Source of the DNA: Siphonodentalium dalli
Taxonomy: Eukaryota > Mollusca > Scaphopoda > Gadilida > Siphonodentaliidae
Reading direction: 5' to 3'
NCBI GenBank assembly: GCA_032622095.1
Contig: CP136061.1
Location: forward strand, 187,060,369 to 187,124,368
DNA length: 64,000 nt
Shown: piece after piece, positions 11,694 to 23,499 of the stretch
Layout of the letters: each line of letters opens with the position of its first letter
How positions within the stretch are numbered: position 1 is the first letter of the stretch
Made by a program: the position numbers and the translations under genes
The notes under the pieces: generated by a model
What the model was told of the DNA's origin: nothing
Databases searched by the model: none
The model's input: the letters and a program-made list of their open reading frames with translations, nothing else

Positions 11694-13020
11694 CTAGCAG
11701 GTTAGCCCGCCACCGGCGGCTTGTCCGAAACATGACATTTTTTAAATATTTTTTTATAATTTTTAGCTCCACGCGTTTCAATAAGAAAAATTTGTACTCG
11801 GTAGCTCCACCCGTTTCCGAGATCTGGTCTGCGCATGCGCGAAGCTGGCGTCGCACGGACTCGGCGACCCGATAAAATTTGTACCCGGCGCAAGATACAT
11901 TCACATAGCAAATTTCAAGTCGATAGCTCCACCCGTTTCCGAGATCTCGTCTGCGCATGCGCTGCACGGGCGTCGCACGGGCTCGGCGACCCGATAAAAT
12001 TTGTACCCGGCGCAAGATACATTCACATACCAAATTTCAAGTCGATAGCTCCACCCTTTTCCGATATCTCGTCTGCGCATGCGCTGCACGGGCGTCGCAC
12101 GGGCTCGCCAATACGACAGCGACGACCACCTGGTCAAACTACACTCACGTACCAAGTTTCGTCCCGATCGGTCGAGGTGTTGGTATCTGATGCAAAAGAC
12201 GAAATTGTGAGTGTTGGTCAATAGTCCCCGCCGTGAACCTCATCGTCGCAAAGAGCGGACAGTCAATTAACCCCGTTGTGAACCTCAATCACCAACGCGA
12301 CGTAAACATGTGTTGCGTTCTAAAAATAGGAAAGCATTTTCTCTCTGCATAATTCTGCAGATGCTAATAACGTTGCTCCCCGTAGGTAGCAATATCGTTG
12401 TTGTTGATATTTACGGCTTGGGGGCTATTTTCTTATTTAGCAAGTTTGAGCTCAATCGGTTCGAGTCTATAAAGGACACACTCATATATATGACACTTAA
12501 GTTTGAGCTCAATCGGCATTCCCTGGAATTTCCCGTAGATTGGCAGATTCCAGTAGCTTTTTATAACGGTATATCTGGGGAGAAATCTGATGCTATATTC
12601 GTGATTATCTGGGATGATTTCGGTATATAACTATATACTGTAAAAACAAAGCGCGCCATCCGTGCTCCCAGGGTTGGTCAGAAACAAATGTTTTTTTAAA
12701 TTTAATGTATGTTCCGTATATCTCTCTGCAGATGCAAATAACGTTGAATGGCAAACAGACGCTCTTTATAGAGATGCGTCAAAAATAAACGCTCATTAAA
12801 TAATCACTTGATTAACCCACGCCGTGCCTTTGCGGTGATTTGAGATTGGAGAACGGGTGCTCTGAGCTTTTCTAAACTGCGACCACGGTCGTGTCGGTGG
12901 GATTTGACACTTACATTGGAAGTTTGAGCTCAATCTGTACACGCGTTTTGGATTCTATGAAGTACACACACACACACACATACACACATATATACGAAGT
13001 CTCAAAATATATAGTATAGA
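11694..13020 (-). mobile_element. Helitron copy H4 (third 3'-end subtype)
   Basis: Its CTAG (11694-11697) directly follows the 5' end of H3. The 3' hairpin is AGCCCGCCACCGGCGGCT, a third hairpin subtype. The body holds three copies of the 122-bp minisatellite (11790-12170) and a unique stretch (12230-12950); the 5' end lies at 13020 next to a CA microsatellite. Confidence 0.75.
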
Positions 13021-13396
13021 CTAGCCGATGAGCCCGACGTTGTCCGGGCTATTCAAAAACCAAATTTCAAGTGGATAGCTCCACCCGTTTCCGAGATCTG
13101 GTCTGCGCATGCGCGAAGCTGGCGTCGCACGGGCTCGGCGACCCGATAAAATTCGTATCCGGGGCAAGATACATTCACATAGCAAATTTCAAGTCGATAG
13201 CTCCACCGGTTTCCGAGATCTGGTCTGCGCATGCGCTGCACTGGCGTCGCACGGGCTCGCCAACACGACAAGGACGACCGCCTGGTCAATCTACACACAC
13301 GTACCAAGTTTCGTCCCGATCGGTCGAGAATCGTAGATTTGTATAAATGACATACAGACATACAGACAAACAGAGGTCTTCAAAATATATATGAGA
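13021..13396 (-). mobile_element. Helitron copy H5
   Basis: Bounded by CTAG at 13021-13024 and a TCTCATATATATTTTG 5' end at 13396, abutting its neighbours without spacer. It contains two 122-bp units with TGCGCATGCGC palindromes and the tail region with a GTCTG microsatellite. Confidence 0.75.
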
Positions 13397-14268
13397 CTAG
13401 CAGGTTAGCCCGCCACTGGCGGCGTTCGTCAGAAACATGACATTTTTTTTGGCTTTTCAACGAGTTAATTGTGCCTTTTTAATCAAGAGAAATTATGGTA
13501 CCCGTCCCTAAAAGATTTAAGGTACATCGGGCGGAAAGAACTGACCCGATGCTATTCAAAAACCAAATTTCAAGTCGATAGCTCCACCCGTTTCCGATAT
13601 TAGGTCTGCGCACGGGCTCGGCGAACCGATAAAATTCGTATCCGGAGCAAGATACATTCACATACCAAATGTCAAGTCGATAGCTCCACCCGTTTCCGAG
13701 ATCTCGTCTGCGCATGCGCTGCACGGGCGTAGCACGGGCTCGCCAATACGACAACGATGACCACCTGGTCAAACTACACTGACGTACCAATTTTCGTCCC
13801 GATCGGTCGAGGTGTTGGTATCTGATGCAAAAGACGAAATTGTGAGTGTTGGTTTGTAACCGGGATTTCTGAGAAGCATTATGCCTATATCCACACTAAC
13901 TACCCCCCCACCTAAGCCCTGACATAAGTGTCATACATACTATAACAATGATGTTGTAAGAGTACTATGGCATCCAATAAATCTCCCCGTATAGCTAACC
14001 ACTCAAAAGTATTGTTCCCGTATATCTCTCTGCAGATGCTAATAACGTTGAATGGTAAACAGACGCTCTTTATAGCGATGCGTCAAAAACAAACGCTCAT
14101 TAACTATCAACGCGATTAACCCCCGCCGTGCCTTTGCGGTGATTTTGGGAGTGGAGAAAGGGTGCTCAGAGCTTCTCCAAAACGCGACAACTACGGTGTT
14201 CGTGGGTTTTTACACTTATATACGAAATTTGAGCTCGATGGGTGCAGTCGTTTTCGATTCTATAAAGT

Positions 14269-14334
<66 letters not shown>

Positions 14335-14360
14335 GGAAGTCTCAAAATATATAGTACAGA
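13397..14360 (-). mobile_element. Helitron copy H6 with CA/TA microsatellite
   Basis: CTAG at 13397-13400 with the third hairpin subtype; 5' end TCTGTACTATATATTTTG at 14360. The inner part (14030-14250) matches H4 (12730-12950). A (CA)n(TA)n run at 14268-14333 occupies the usual microsatellite position. The junction to the next copy has lost its CTAG. Confidence 0.7.
14268..14333. repeat. (CA)n(TA)n microsatellite
   Basis: Uninterrupted CA then TA dinucleotides inside Helitron H6, at the position where other copies have CA or TCTG runs. Confidence 0.95.
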
Positions 14361-15132
14361 AGGTGACCCGACTTCGTCCGGGGTTTGACCTTGAATTGTC
14401 TATTTTGAAACCAAGGTCAAGTGGGGTCACGATTTGACCCGTCCAAAACACTGCCCGAACAAAAGTACCCGACAAAAGTACCCGTCGAAATCCATCCGGT
14501 TTTACCCGATTTGACCTTTTAACCCGATTTGATTTCCACTCAAGTATATAAACGCGCCTCATATACACACGCTCATTAATTATCAAGTTTCAACGTAAAG
14601 ATAAATTACCATCGGTGCCCGAGATATCGCCAAGACGTCTGAAACAGTCAAATGCATCGGCCGGTTAACCGTTAACGTGATCTAACGTTATGACCTCTAA
14701 CGACGCCATAGAAGTTACGCATTGTTTTTATCCTGATGGAAGATAGTACCACTTCTTCTTGATAATTGAGGCAGATAACTAAAACGGATACATACGCATT
14801 ATATATCGTTGGAAAGAGGAAACACGAAAGATTCTCACAGTGTCATTATTATGACTGGCATTTTATTATTCGCGCTGTTTCGAATCGATTTGTAAGCACC
14901 GAACTCAAATGAAAGTCCCGTAACACAGCGTAAAAACAGATTTGACCTCGGCACGTGGAAAGTTGACATCGGATCTGAAAATCAATATGCCTATGCCACC
15001 CCCCCCCCCCCGGCCGAAAAACCCCCCACATACCAAGTTTCATCGAAATCGGGTCGGCCGTTTTCGAGTTCATCGCGAACACACACACAGACACACACAC
15101 ACACAAACAGATCTTCCAAAATATATAATAGA
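14361..15132 (-). mobile_element. Helitron copy H7
   Basis: Starts with the DR0-subtype end (AGGTGACCCGACTTCGTCC) but without CTAG; 5' end at 15132. The segment 14527-14990 is nearly identical to 15328-15800 in H8. This segment is not a minisatellite and has no open frame of note. Confidence 0.7.
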
Positions 15133-15937
15133 CTAGAAGGTGACCCGACTTCGTCCGGGCTTTGACCTTGAATTGACCATTTTGAAGGTCAAGGTCAGGT
15201 GGGGTCAAACACCAACACCCCAAAAATGTTGGAAATCGGCCCAGCGGATACCGGGAAATCGGCCCAGCGGATACCGAGATACCCTATGCATCAAATTTCG
15301 TCCGTAAAAATCCGCCAGTTTAACCCGATTTGATTTCCACTCAAGTATATAAACGCGCCTCATATACACACGCTCATTAATTATCAAGTTTCAACGTAAA
15401 GATAAATTACCATGATCTACCATCGGTGCCCGAGATATCGCCAAGACGTCTGAAACAGTCAAATGCATCGGCCGGTTAAGCGTTAACGTGATCTAACGTT
15501 ATGACCTCTAACGACGTCATAGAAGTTACGCATTGTTTTTATCCTGATGGAAGATAGTACCACTTCTTCTTGATAATTGAGGCAGATAACTAAAACGGAT
15601 ACGTACGCATTATATATCGTTGGAAAGAGGAAACACGAAAGATTCTCACAGTGTCATTATTATGACTGGCATTTTATTATTCGCGCTGTTTCGAACGATT
15701 TGTAAGCACCGAACTCAAATGAAAGTCCCGTAACACAGCGTAAAAACAGATTTGACCTCGGCACGTGAAAAGTTGACCTCGGATCTGAAAATTAATATGC
15801 CTATGCCACTTCCCGACCGATAGTAGCCTCACATACGAAGTTTCATCGAAATGGGGTCGGCCGTTTTCGAGTTCATCGCGAACACACACACACAGACAGA
15901 CAGACAGACAGATCTTCCAAAATATATAATAGATAGA
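15133..15937 (-). mobile_element. Helitron copy H8
   Basis: CTAG 15133-15136; 5' end at 15937 after TCTG/TG microsatellites. Near-identity with H7 over about 460 bp marks the youngest duplication in the array. Confidence 0.75.
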
Positions 15938-16626
15938 CTAGCCGATGGGCCCGACGTTGTCCGGGCTATTCAAAAACCAAATTTCAAGTCGATAGCTCTA
16001 CCCAGCCCGACGTTGTCCGGGCTATTCAAAAACCAAATTTCATGTCGATAGCTCTACCCGTTTCCGAGATCTGGTCTGCGCATGCGCGAAGCTGGCGTCG
16101 CACGGGCGAAGCTGGCGTCGCACGGGCTCGGCGACCCGATAAAATTCGTATCCGGGTCAAGATACATTCACATACCAAATTTCAAGTCGATAGCTGCACC
16201 CGTTTCCGAGATCTGGTCTGCGCATGCGCGAAGTTGGCGTCGAGCGGGCTCGGCGACCCGATAAAATTCGTATCCGGGGCAAGATACATTCACATACCAA
16301 ATTTCAAGTCGATAGCTCCACCCGTTTCCGAGATCTCGTCTGCGCATGCGCGAAGCTGGCGTCGCACGGGCTCGGCGACCCGATAAAAGTCGTATCCGGG
16401 GCAAGATACATTCACATAGCAAATTTCAAGTCGATAGCTCCAGCCGTTTCCGAGATCTCGTCTGCGCATGCGCTGCACGGGCGTCGCACGGGCTCGCCAA
16501 TACGACAACGACGACCGCCTGGTCAAACTACACTCACGTACCAAGTTTCGTCCCGATCGGTCGAGAATCGTAGATTTGTATAAAATGACAGACATACAGA
16601 CAGAGGTGTTCAAAATATATATGAGA
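15938..16626 (-). mobile_element. Helitron copy H9
   Basis: CTAG 15938-15941, then the CCGATG + hairpin end. The hairpin region is itself repeated at about 16008-16025. Four 122-bp units with TGCGCATGCGC follow, then the GTCTG microsatellite and the 5' end at 16626. Confidence 0.78.
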
Positions 16627-17318
16627 CTAGCCGATGAGCCCGACGTTGTCCGGGCTATTCAAAAACCAAATTTCAAGTCGATAGCTCTACCCAGCCCGAC
16701 GTTGTCCGGGCTATTCAAAAACCAAATTTCAAGTCGATAGCTCTACCCTTTTCCGAGATCTGGTCTGCGCATGCGCGAAGCTGGCGTCGCACGGGCTCGG
16801 CGACCCGATAAAATTCGTATCCGGGGCAAGATACATTCACATACCAAATTGCAAGTCGATTGCTCCGCCCGTTTCCGATATCTGGTCTGCGCATGCGCGA
16901 AGCTAGCGTCGCACGGACTCGGCGACCCGATAAAATTCGTATCCGGGGCAAGATACATTCACATACCAAATTTTAAGTCGATAGATCCACCCGTTTCCGA
17001 GATCTCGTCTGCGCATGCGCGAAGCTGGCGTCGCACGGGCTCGTCGACCCGATAAAATTCGTATCCGGGGCAAGATACATTCACATACCAAATTTCAAGT
17101 CGATAGCTCAACCCGTTTCCGAGATCTCGTCTTTGCATGCGCGAAGCGGGCGCCACACGGGCTCGCCAATACGACAACGTCGACCGCCTGGTCAAACTAC
17201 ACACACGTACCAAGTTTCGTCCCGATCGGTCGAGAATCGTATATTTGTATAAATGACAGACAAACATACAGAGAAACAGACAGACAAACAAACAGAGGTC
17301 TTCAAAATATATATGAGA
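16627..17318 (-). mobile_element. Helitron copy H10
   Basis: CTAG 16627-16630; same layout as H9, with the duplicated hairpin region near 16695 and four 122-bp units. 5' end at 17318. High similarity to H9 suggests duplication of a whole unit. Confidence 0.78.
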
Positions 17319-17743
17319 CTAGCCGATGAGCCCGACGTTGTCCGGGCTATTCAAAATATATATAAGAAAAATTTGTACCCGGCGCAAGATACATTCACAT
17401 GCCAAATTTCAAGTCGATAGCTCCACCCGTTTCCGAGATCTGGCCTGCGCATGCCCGAAGCGGGCGCCGCACGGGCTGGCCAATACGACAACGTCGACCG
17501 CCTGGTCAAACTACACACACGTACCAAGTTTCGTCCCGATCGGTCGAAAATCGTAGATGAAATCCCCCCCTTCCCTTCCTATGAACGACAGCACAACACG
17601 CATTTTTTGTTTTTCATGAATTAATTCATGGTACCCGTCCCTCAAAGACTGACCCGTACCAAGTTTCGTCCCGATAGGTCGAGAATCGTAGATTTGAATA
17701 AATGACAGACAGACAAACAGAGGTCATCAAAATATATAAGAGA
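17319..17743 (-). mobile_element. Helitron copy H11, shortened
   Basis: CTAG 17319-17322 and the subtype-I hairpin, then one 122-bp unit and the segment with the GGTACCCGTCCCTCAAAG block also present in H1/H2. 5' end at 17743. Confidence 0.7.
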
Positions 17744-18020
17744 CTAGCTGGTGGAACCGACTTCGTCCGGGCTGTTTCCCCTCTGCTTTTCGGCGAATTG
17801 CGCGATTTGACCTTGAATTGTCAAGTTTGAAGGTCAAGGTCAGGTGGGGTCACGATTGAATTGACCCGATTTCAAGGTCAAGGTCACGTCGCACGGGCAA
17901 ATTAATAGGCTTATGACACTCCCCATACGAAAGTATCCCTAGACACTAATTTTCATCGAAATCCCGTGATACTCGGGCGTTTGACCTTGAAATGACCCGA
18001 TTTCAAGGTCAAGGTCACGC
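17744..18020 (-). mobile_element. Helitron copy H12, truncated
   Basis: CTAG 17744-17747 followed by the DR0-subtype end and about three DR0 units. It stops near 18018 without a 5' end, at a GCTAACAAATATAGG sequence also found at 10919, just left of the array. Confidence 0.65.
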
Positions 18021-18043
18021 TAACAAATATAGGCGAGATCCTC

Positions 18044-19139
18044 GAGTTCACGGATCTCCAGTGATATTATAGGCACGGGCGGCGTTCGTTGCAGAAATAT
18101 TCATATTTGTTCAAATCGCCATCAACGGAAGGAATATTAAAAAATATATAGTTGTGTTCTCATGCCAAACATAATCAGCGCGTAAATATTATATTGTCGT
18201 CGACGTACGATGGTGTACGTAAACAAGAACCTGCTCGTGTTACAGAAGATTTGCTTCTGTTTACATAACACAGCGCAATTCTATTGGTTAATCACACACA
18301 AATGATATAAACGCTCTTTATTATTTCAGGAAAATAGTAACAAATAACGCTCTTTATGTTTACCATATCCGGATCTAAACAAAAGTCAGGTTCTGTAACG
18401 TTTTTTGCTTTTCTTTACATGATAAAGGAAAAACATTTGACAATAAAATACTGTTTATGCCATATTTCTGATTGGTATAAGAACAAGGTCTGTCTATATT
18501 TTACTATTCTTCTGTTTATGGCGGTTTTTGACGGAGCTGAATATTTTAACAGCATACCCACGGCCAACGCCGCCCGTATCTAAGAAATTATTAAGAAATA
18601 ATAGTATAGCAATCTAGTATAACAGAATATTAAGTGACATTACCTTCACTTCGAGTGGCAGAGACAACAAATTGAAAGTCATGTGGGGTTCGCCCATATA
18701 ATTGACCATATGGAATTAGACATCTACTGCCATGATACATGTATTCTGTTTATTTTAAACGGACATGGCTCATATGGGTTAGATACTTTAGTCTTTATTG
18801 GTGACGTAGGTCCATGGCCTTGTATAATAACTATCGAGATTGAGTGAATAAGTTGCCATATATGCCACAGTTATTGGCTGAACTCACTTAAAAGCGTAAT
18901 TTGTCCGTCTGCATTTCTTACTGCGAATAAAATGAACCTATTTGCATGAGAATATGTTGGCAACATGCTAGCATATTGTGGGTGGTGACTTCACACTCTG
19001 ACGCGAATGGCTGCATTTTTAAAATTAGTGCATGAAAGTTTCAAGGAACTTCGCAATGGAACTAGTTAACATTATTTGCATTATTAATGGGTTTCACCCA
19101 TGCATTCCAGCTTGATGGCATTTAGAATGTGGAAATTTA
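18044..19139. other. no gene seen
   Basis: AT-rich. A 75-codon frame at 18356-18583 shows no domain and no splice context. Confidence 0.45.
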
Positions 19140-19140
19140 A

Positions 19141-19592
19141 GGGTTGATTTCGGTAAATTATGTAATTCACACCTATATATTTTTAAAACAGTCAAATTAT
19201 TCATAATACAATATTGACGATTTTACCCAACCGAATGGGTTAAATATATTAGATAGATAACATAGGACAAGACCATTCTACTTATTTCGGCATTTGAATG
19301 GAGTTTAGGACAATTTCTCCAAACTTACAGTTTTTATGATCTTTTATACTATACCGATTATAAAGCTTTAGGGTTGATTTCGGTAAATTATGTAATTCAC
19401 ATCTATATATCTTTAAAACAGTCAAAGTCTTCACAATACATTATTGACTATTTTACCGACCCGAATGGGTTAAATATATTAGATAGATATCATAGGACAA
19501 GACCATTCTACTTATTTCGGCATTTGAATGGAGTTTCAGGATAATTTCTCCAAACTTACAGTTTTTATATTATACCGATTCTAAAGCTTTAA
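19141..19592. repeat. tandem duplication, two copies of about 235 bp
   Basis: The block beginning GGGTTGATTTCGGTAAATTA at 19141 recurs at 19376 with few differences, through to the AAAGCTTT motif. No coding potential. Confidence 0.9.
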
Positions 19593-21329
19593 TTATATAA
19601 AACTGTGTTAAATATAATGTGTGTATCCGATTATATCAACATAATCGAATACAAGTCTCATATTAGTGAGGTATGATCATCGTATCTCTAAAAAAAAGTA
19701 CCAAACACGTGGTTTCGGGGGTCGCCATTTTTACGAACACGAGGTCGATCGTTGTCACGAAGATTACACACGTGACTTACTATGGAAGACAGGTCTAGCA
19801 ATCATACACATGTATCTGAAGCAGCTACACCAACACGTCATTGTGATATATCGTTTGAGCGAAATAAATCAATATTTGAAAATTGATAGATATCACGACA
19901 CAGTTGCCGTGCACGGAAGAGACAAAAGTTAAGTGACAACTATGGGCTTCCATACATGTAGTGATACGGGATTGACCTCTGTAACAGCGTGCAGGTGGCA
20001 AATAAATCGACATAATGGATTCCGAAACCACGTGTTTAGTGGGCTTGGTAAATTCGTTTCTGTGGGTAGTCCATGTGGGAAACGTTAAATATTTTCAAAT
20101 GGAATTGTAGTAGTGGCCACATGTCACAAAGTTATGTTTTAGGGTAAAATTGGGTTTTGCGTACGAATGCCAAAGGCTACTTTCGAAGACAAATTTCTGC
20201 CACTTAGCTTACATTTTCCCATCAACTGGTTTCTGATACTACAAACCTAGACCTACAATTTGACATATAACTTTAGTCTGAACTCGCAGTTTTCGTCGAG
20301 AACGAGCCTCCGGTCCTAACCCACTCTCGTCGACAAGGTATATCCCTAACCCAGACCGTTATCCCGCCTTAAATAAGCGTCATTCAATTACTTTTTAAAA
20401 ATTAAAAATTAAAAAAATTGTGAGTTTGGCCTCCATATATACATGTAGATATGACAAATACACAGTATGTGTATGATAACGATACAGTTACATACTAACT
20501 AATGAACGAAATTGTAGGGATCGGTCAGTTTTAACATCATGTATTTACCTGATAAATAATTAGATTTTCCAATGAGGCGTTTCTGATGGTCAGATATCGA
20601 CTTACAACAAATAAACATGCCTGGAAATTAAAAACAATTCTTCGATAAATGTGGGCTGTGTGCACGGTGCCAATGGATCAAAATGTTAAATTCAAAACAG
20701 CTCAGTGCTAGTAGCCATTTTTTCCAGCTAAATTCCGAGAAAAAAATCGATAGCTCCCATCTAGATCTCGAGGTTACGCCAAAAGTTTGGTAACGTTTGG
20801 GTGAGGAATGTGGCCTGCATCGACAGACGTGTGCCAAAGGAAAGGGGGTGCGATCCATGGGGTCCCCCATGACAACAACTCAACCTTGACATCGTCAAGT
20901 TATGCTAAAATGCACATCGACACCGGTCGTATACCTGCCTATAGATCTGGATTTGGGACCAAACCGTATTCAAGATATTGCAGTGTTGGGTCGTTTTCGG
21001 CCGAAGGCCGGGTAGGATGGTCGGACTGCAGTTTGCACGTCCCTTTACCCTTATATTACAGAGTGTGTTTAGCTCTTTCTATACTGAATGTATTATCCCA
21101 TTCAGCCTATTAATCATTTGGAGGGGTGTCCATGTATTACAAGACGACAGGCATGCGAAAAGCTAATAAGTGCACGCAGAAAGATTCATATCATTGGTGG
21201 GGAATTCATAAGCCGTTTGTTGAACCTATTGATATCTGAACATTTAACTGAACATTGTCTGCGGCAATTAACTACTCGTCAATGATTATTTAGGAAATAA
21301 AGGGGTTGAAGTAATTTTTGAATATCAGT
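19593..21329. other. no gene seen
   Basis: Short frames only. The 88-codon frame at 19666-19932 and those at 20628-21285 lack recognisable domains and splice sites. Confidence 0.45.
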
Positions 21330-22328
21330 AGACATGTGCAGATATATTTTTACAAAACTTTGAACGATTCTCAAATTATGACTAAAGCGCGCACAAAATG
21401 GCAATCACAGTTTCCTGATATGGGAAGTACATTATTTACATATGATAAACTACCCTTTCTCACGACGCCTGACACCAAGCTACAATGGCTACAATTCCGA
21501 ATAAATTCTAGAATATTATCAACTAATAACTTTCTACACATTTCTAATATAAGACAAGATGGCAAATGTGATAGGTGTAAAAGTGAAAAGGAAGATATCA
21601 ACCACATTTTTTGGGATTGTTGTCATGTGCAGGCATTTATTAGAGATATCTGTAATTGGGGTAAAAATAATGATATAAATCTTTATCCCACAAATATGAC
21701 GATGATTCTTGGCACACCACCCATTAGTAAAAACTATACTACAAACTTGCTCTGGCTCCTAATTAAACAATATATATATCGGTCTAAATTTAAACCAATC
21801 ACTTTGTCTGTTAATGTTTTCCTCAAAGAGTTGGCATATAGATACGATTGCGAAAAATATACAGCACGATGTCAATCGAAACTTTCAGAATTCTTGAAAA
21901 ACTGGTTCTTTATAGAAAAAGCTTTAAACAAAGAGGCGACTTAATAAAAATTTCGACAAAGTTACTTTAATATTTGAGACTCCTATCGATTATCACGCAG
22001 TCAGTTAAAACATATACCATCTACCACCATCTCCACGATAGCCTCTATGTTGAGAGTTGAGTCCATCCGAAACATCCGACATATTTATAATACATTTACT
22101 ATATATATACTAAGCATATGCATATATTTATGTATTGTATAACTTTATACCACTGGTGTGCGAATGCTGTGAGCCAGGCGAGTGCGTGCAGTAAGAAAGA
22201 GATATGTGTGAACGCGAGGAATGCCATATCTGTATGCACTTATCAATGCTATTGAACATTCTGTATTTGACATTCCTCAATCAATAAACATTTAAAAAAA
22301 AAGAAAAAAAAAAGACATGTGCAGATAT
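21330..22328 (+). mobile_element. 5'-truncated Tx1/L1-like LINE with 16-bp target duplication
   Basis: The insert (21346-22312) is flanked by the identical 16-mer AGACATGTGCAGATAT at 21330-21345 and 22313-22328. It ends with AATAAA (22283-22288) and an A-rich tail (22292-22312), as expected for target-primed reverse transcription with heavy 5' truncation. The coding part is the C-terminus of an L1/Tx1-type ORF2; about 350 bp of 3' UTR follow. The clean duplication and open frame suggest a fairly recent insertion. Confidence 0.9.
21346..21944 (+). CDS. LINE ORF2 C-terminus (Tx1/L1-like), 5' truncated
   Basis: About 198 residues read open from the truncation point, and the real protein continued upstream. 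Visible are L-Q-W-L-Q-F-R-I-N-S-R-I-L and C-D-R-C-...-I-N-H-I-F-W-D-C, the CxxC...HxxxxC module with the H-I-F-W-D-C form typical of Tx1/L1 elements, unlike the H-Y-F-F-E-C or Y-H-F-I-L-E-C forms of the other LINEs here. The in-frame codons before 21346 belong to the target site. A fragment this small cannot retrotranspose. Confidence 0.85.
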
Positions 22329-22456
22329 GGTGAACTCACCTGACAAAGGCACACACCGATATCCATCGCCTTCAGTGCCAGTCTTCATAAGCATCCGATC
22401 GTCTCCACAAGTGTGCTGCAATGATTATGACATAATTGGTTCGTATCGTCATTGTA

Positions 22457-22884
22457 CCCACCAGTGACTTTTACCAGAAATTAACGATTTTAGGCGAGCC
22501 CTGAGGCTAACTCCTAACTCATTTGCCAACATCGTTGGTTTTAAAATTACCACATCATACCATATCTCTACTTGATAGTAAAAAGTGTTGGTTAGTTTCG
22601 ATTTTTCTGCCATTTGGAACCGAAAATTTTATTTTTTGCTGAAAAATCGCTATTTTTCACAAAAATATTGTTTTCCAAAAATTATCATCCAAACATTATC
22701 GTTCAATCCATATGATGGAGTAGCTATCTGATAAGCATATGTAAAACAATTTAACAGATAATTTGAACGGTTTGCGAGATAATGGATTTTAGCTTCCCCT
22801 CCCTAAACACGTTTTTTGGTCGAAAAAGTTACATATTTTTGAGAACGATTTTACGACATTTTCTAATTGATCTTAATGGAACCA
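22457..22884 (-). repeat. dispersed repeat, copy 2 (inverted relative to copy 1)
   Basis: Reverse complement matches 2394-2824 over its whole length with moderate divergence and small indels. Boundaries are approximate. Confidence 0.65.
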
Positions 22885-23499
22885 GATATGAATTGTGTAC
22901 CCCCCAGCTACAAAAACAACAACATTTTATTGATAACAGGTAATTTTGCAAGCATTAACATCGATTTTGTAGTACCAAAATATTTGTTGTAAACAAACCG
23001 TGATAAACTATATGATGCATATGGCTCAGTAGTTATCTGGACATGACAGGTATGAAGAATTTAACAGAAGTTTTTAATGGTTTGCGAGCTATTGGATATT
23101 TGCTACCGCTCGCCCGAACACGTTTTATAAAAAAATACATATTATGATAACGACAACATACACTTTTTAAAATTATTCTAATGGGACCAAATTATCATTC
23201 AATTGATTGAAACTGGATCCATAGACACAACGAGAGTGGTTAAAGATGTCCCCATGCTTCCAACTCCCCAGTTACAACAACACATTTTATTCATAATGTG
23301 CATGCAATTTTTTATTAATATATAGCGACTTTGTAGAACTGAAGTTATACACGACACGTAATATAGACAAATACATGGAGATCAAAATCATTGTTGTTGC
23401 CATAGTGATTGTTGGTGTCCTCTAAATCGACCAAAATATTGAAAAACGGATATTTTATTTTATATCTCATAAACTAGTCTAACCAAGAAGGCAAACGTT
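22885..23499. other. no gene seen
   Basis: AT-rich sequence with no recognisable domain or terminal structure. Confidence 0.4.

Noticed and set aside
13021-13060. Possible hammerhead ribozyme (CCGATGAG followed by a stem)
   Set aside because: The required CTGATGA and GAAA core elements are absent; the sequence is explained as the Helitron 3' hairpin.
11305-17556. Many overlapping open frames rich in Arg, Ala and Cys on both strands (for example 11305-12033)
   Set aside because: They are translations of Helitron minisatellite units whose period and composition lack stops; the same peptides recur in every copy and on both strands.
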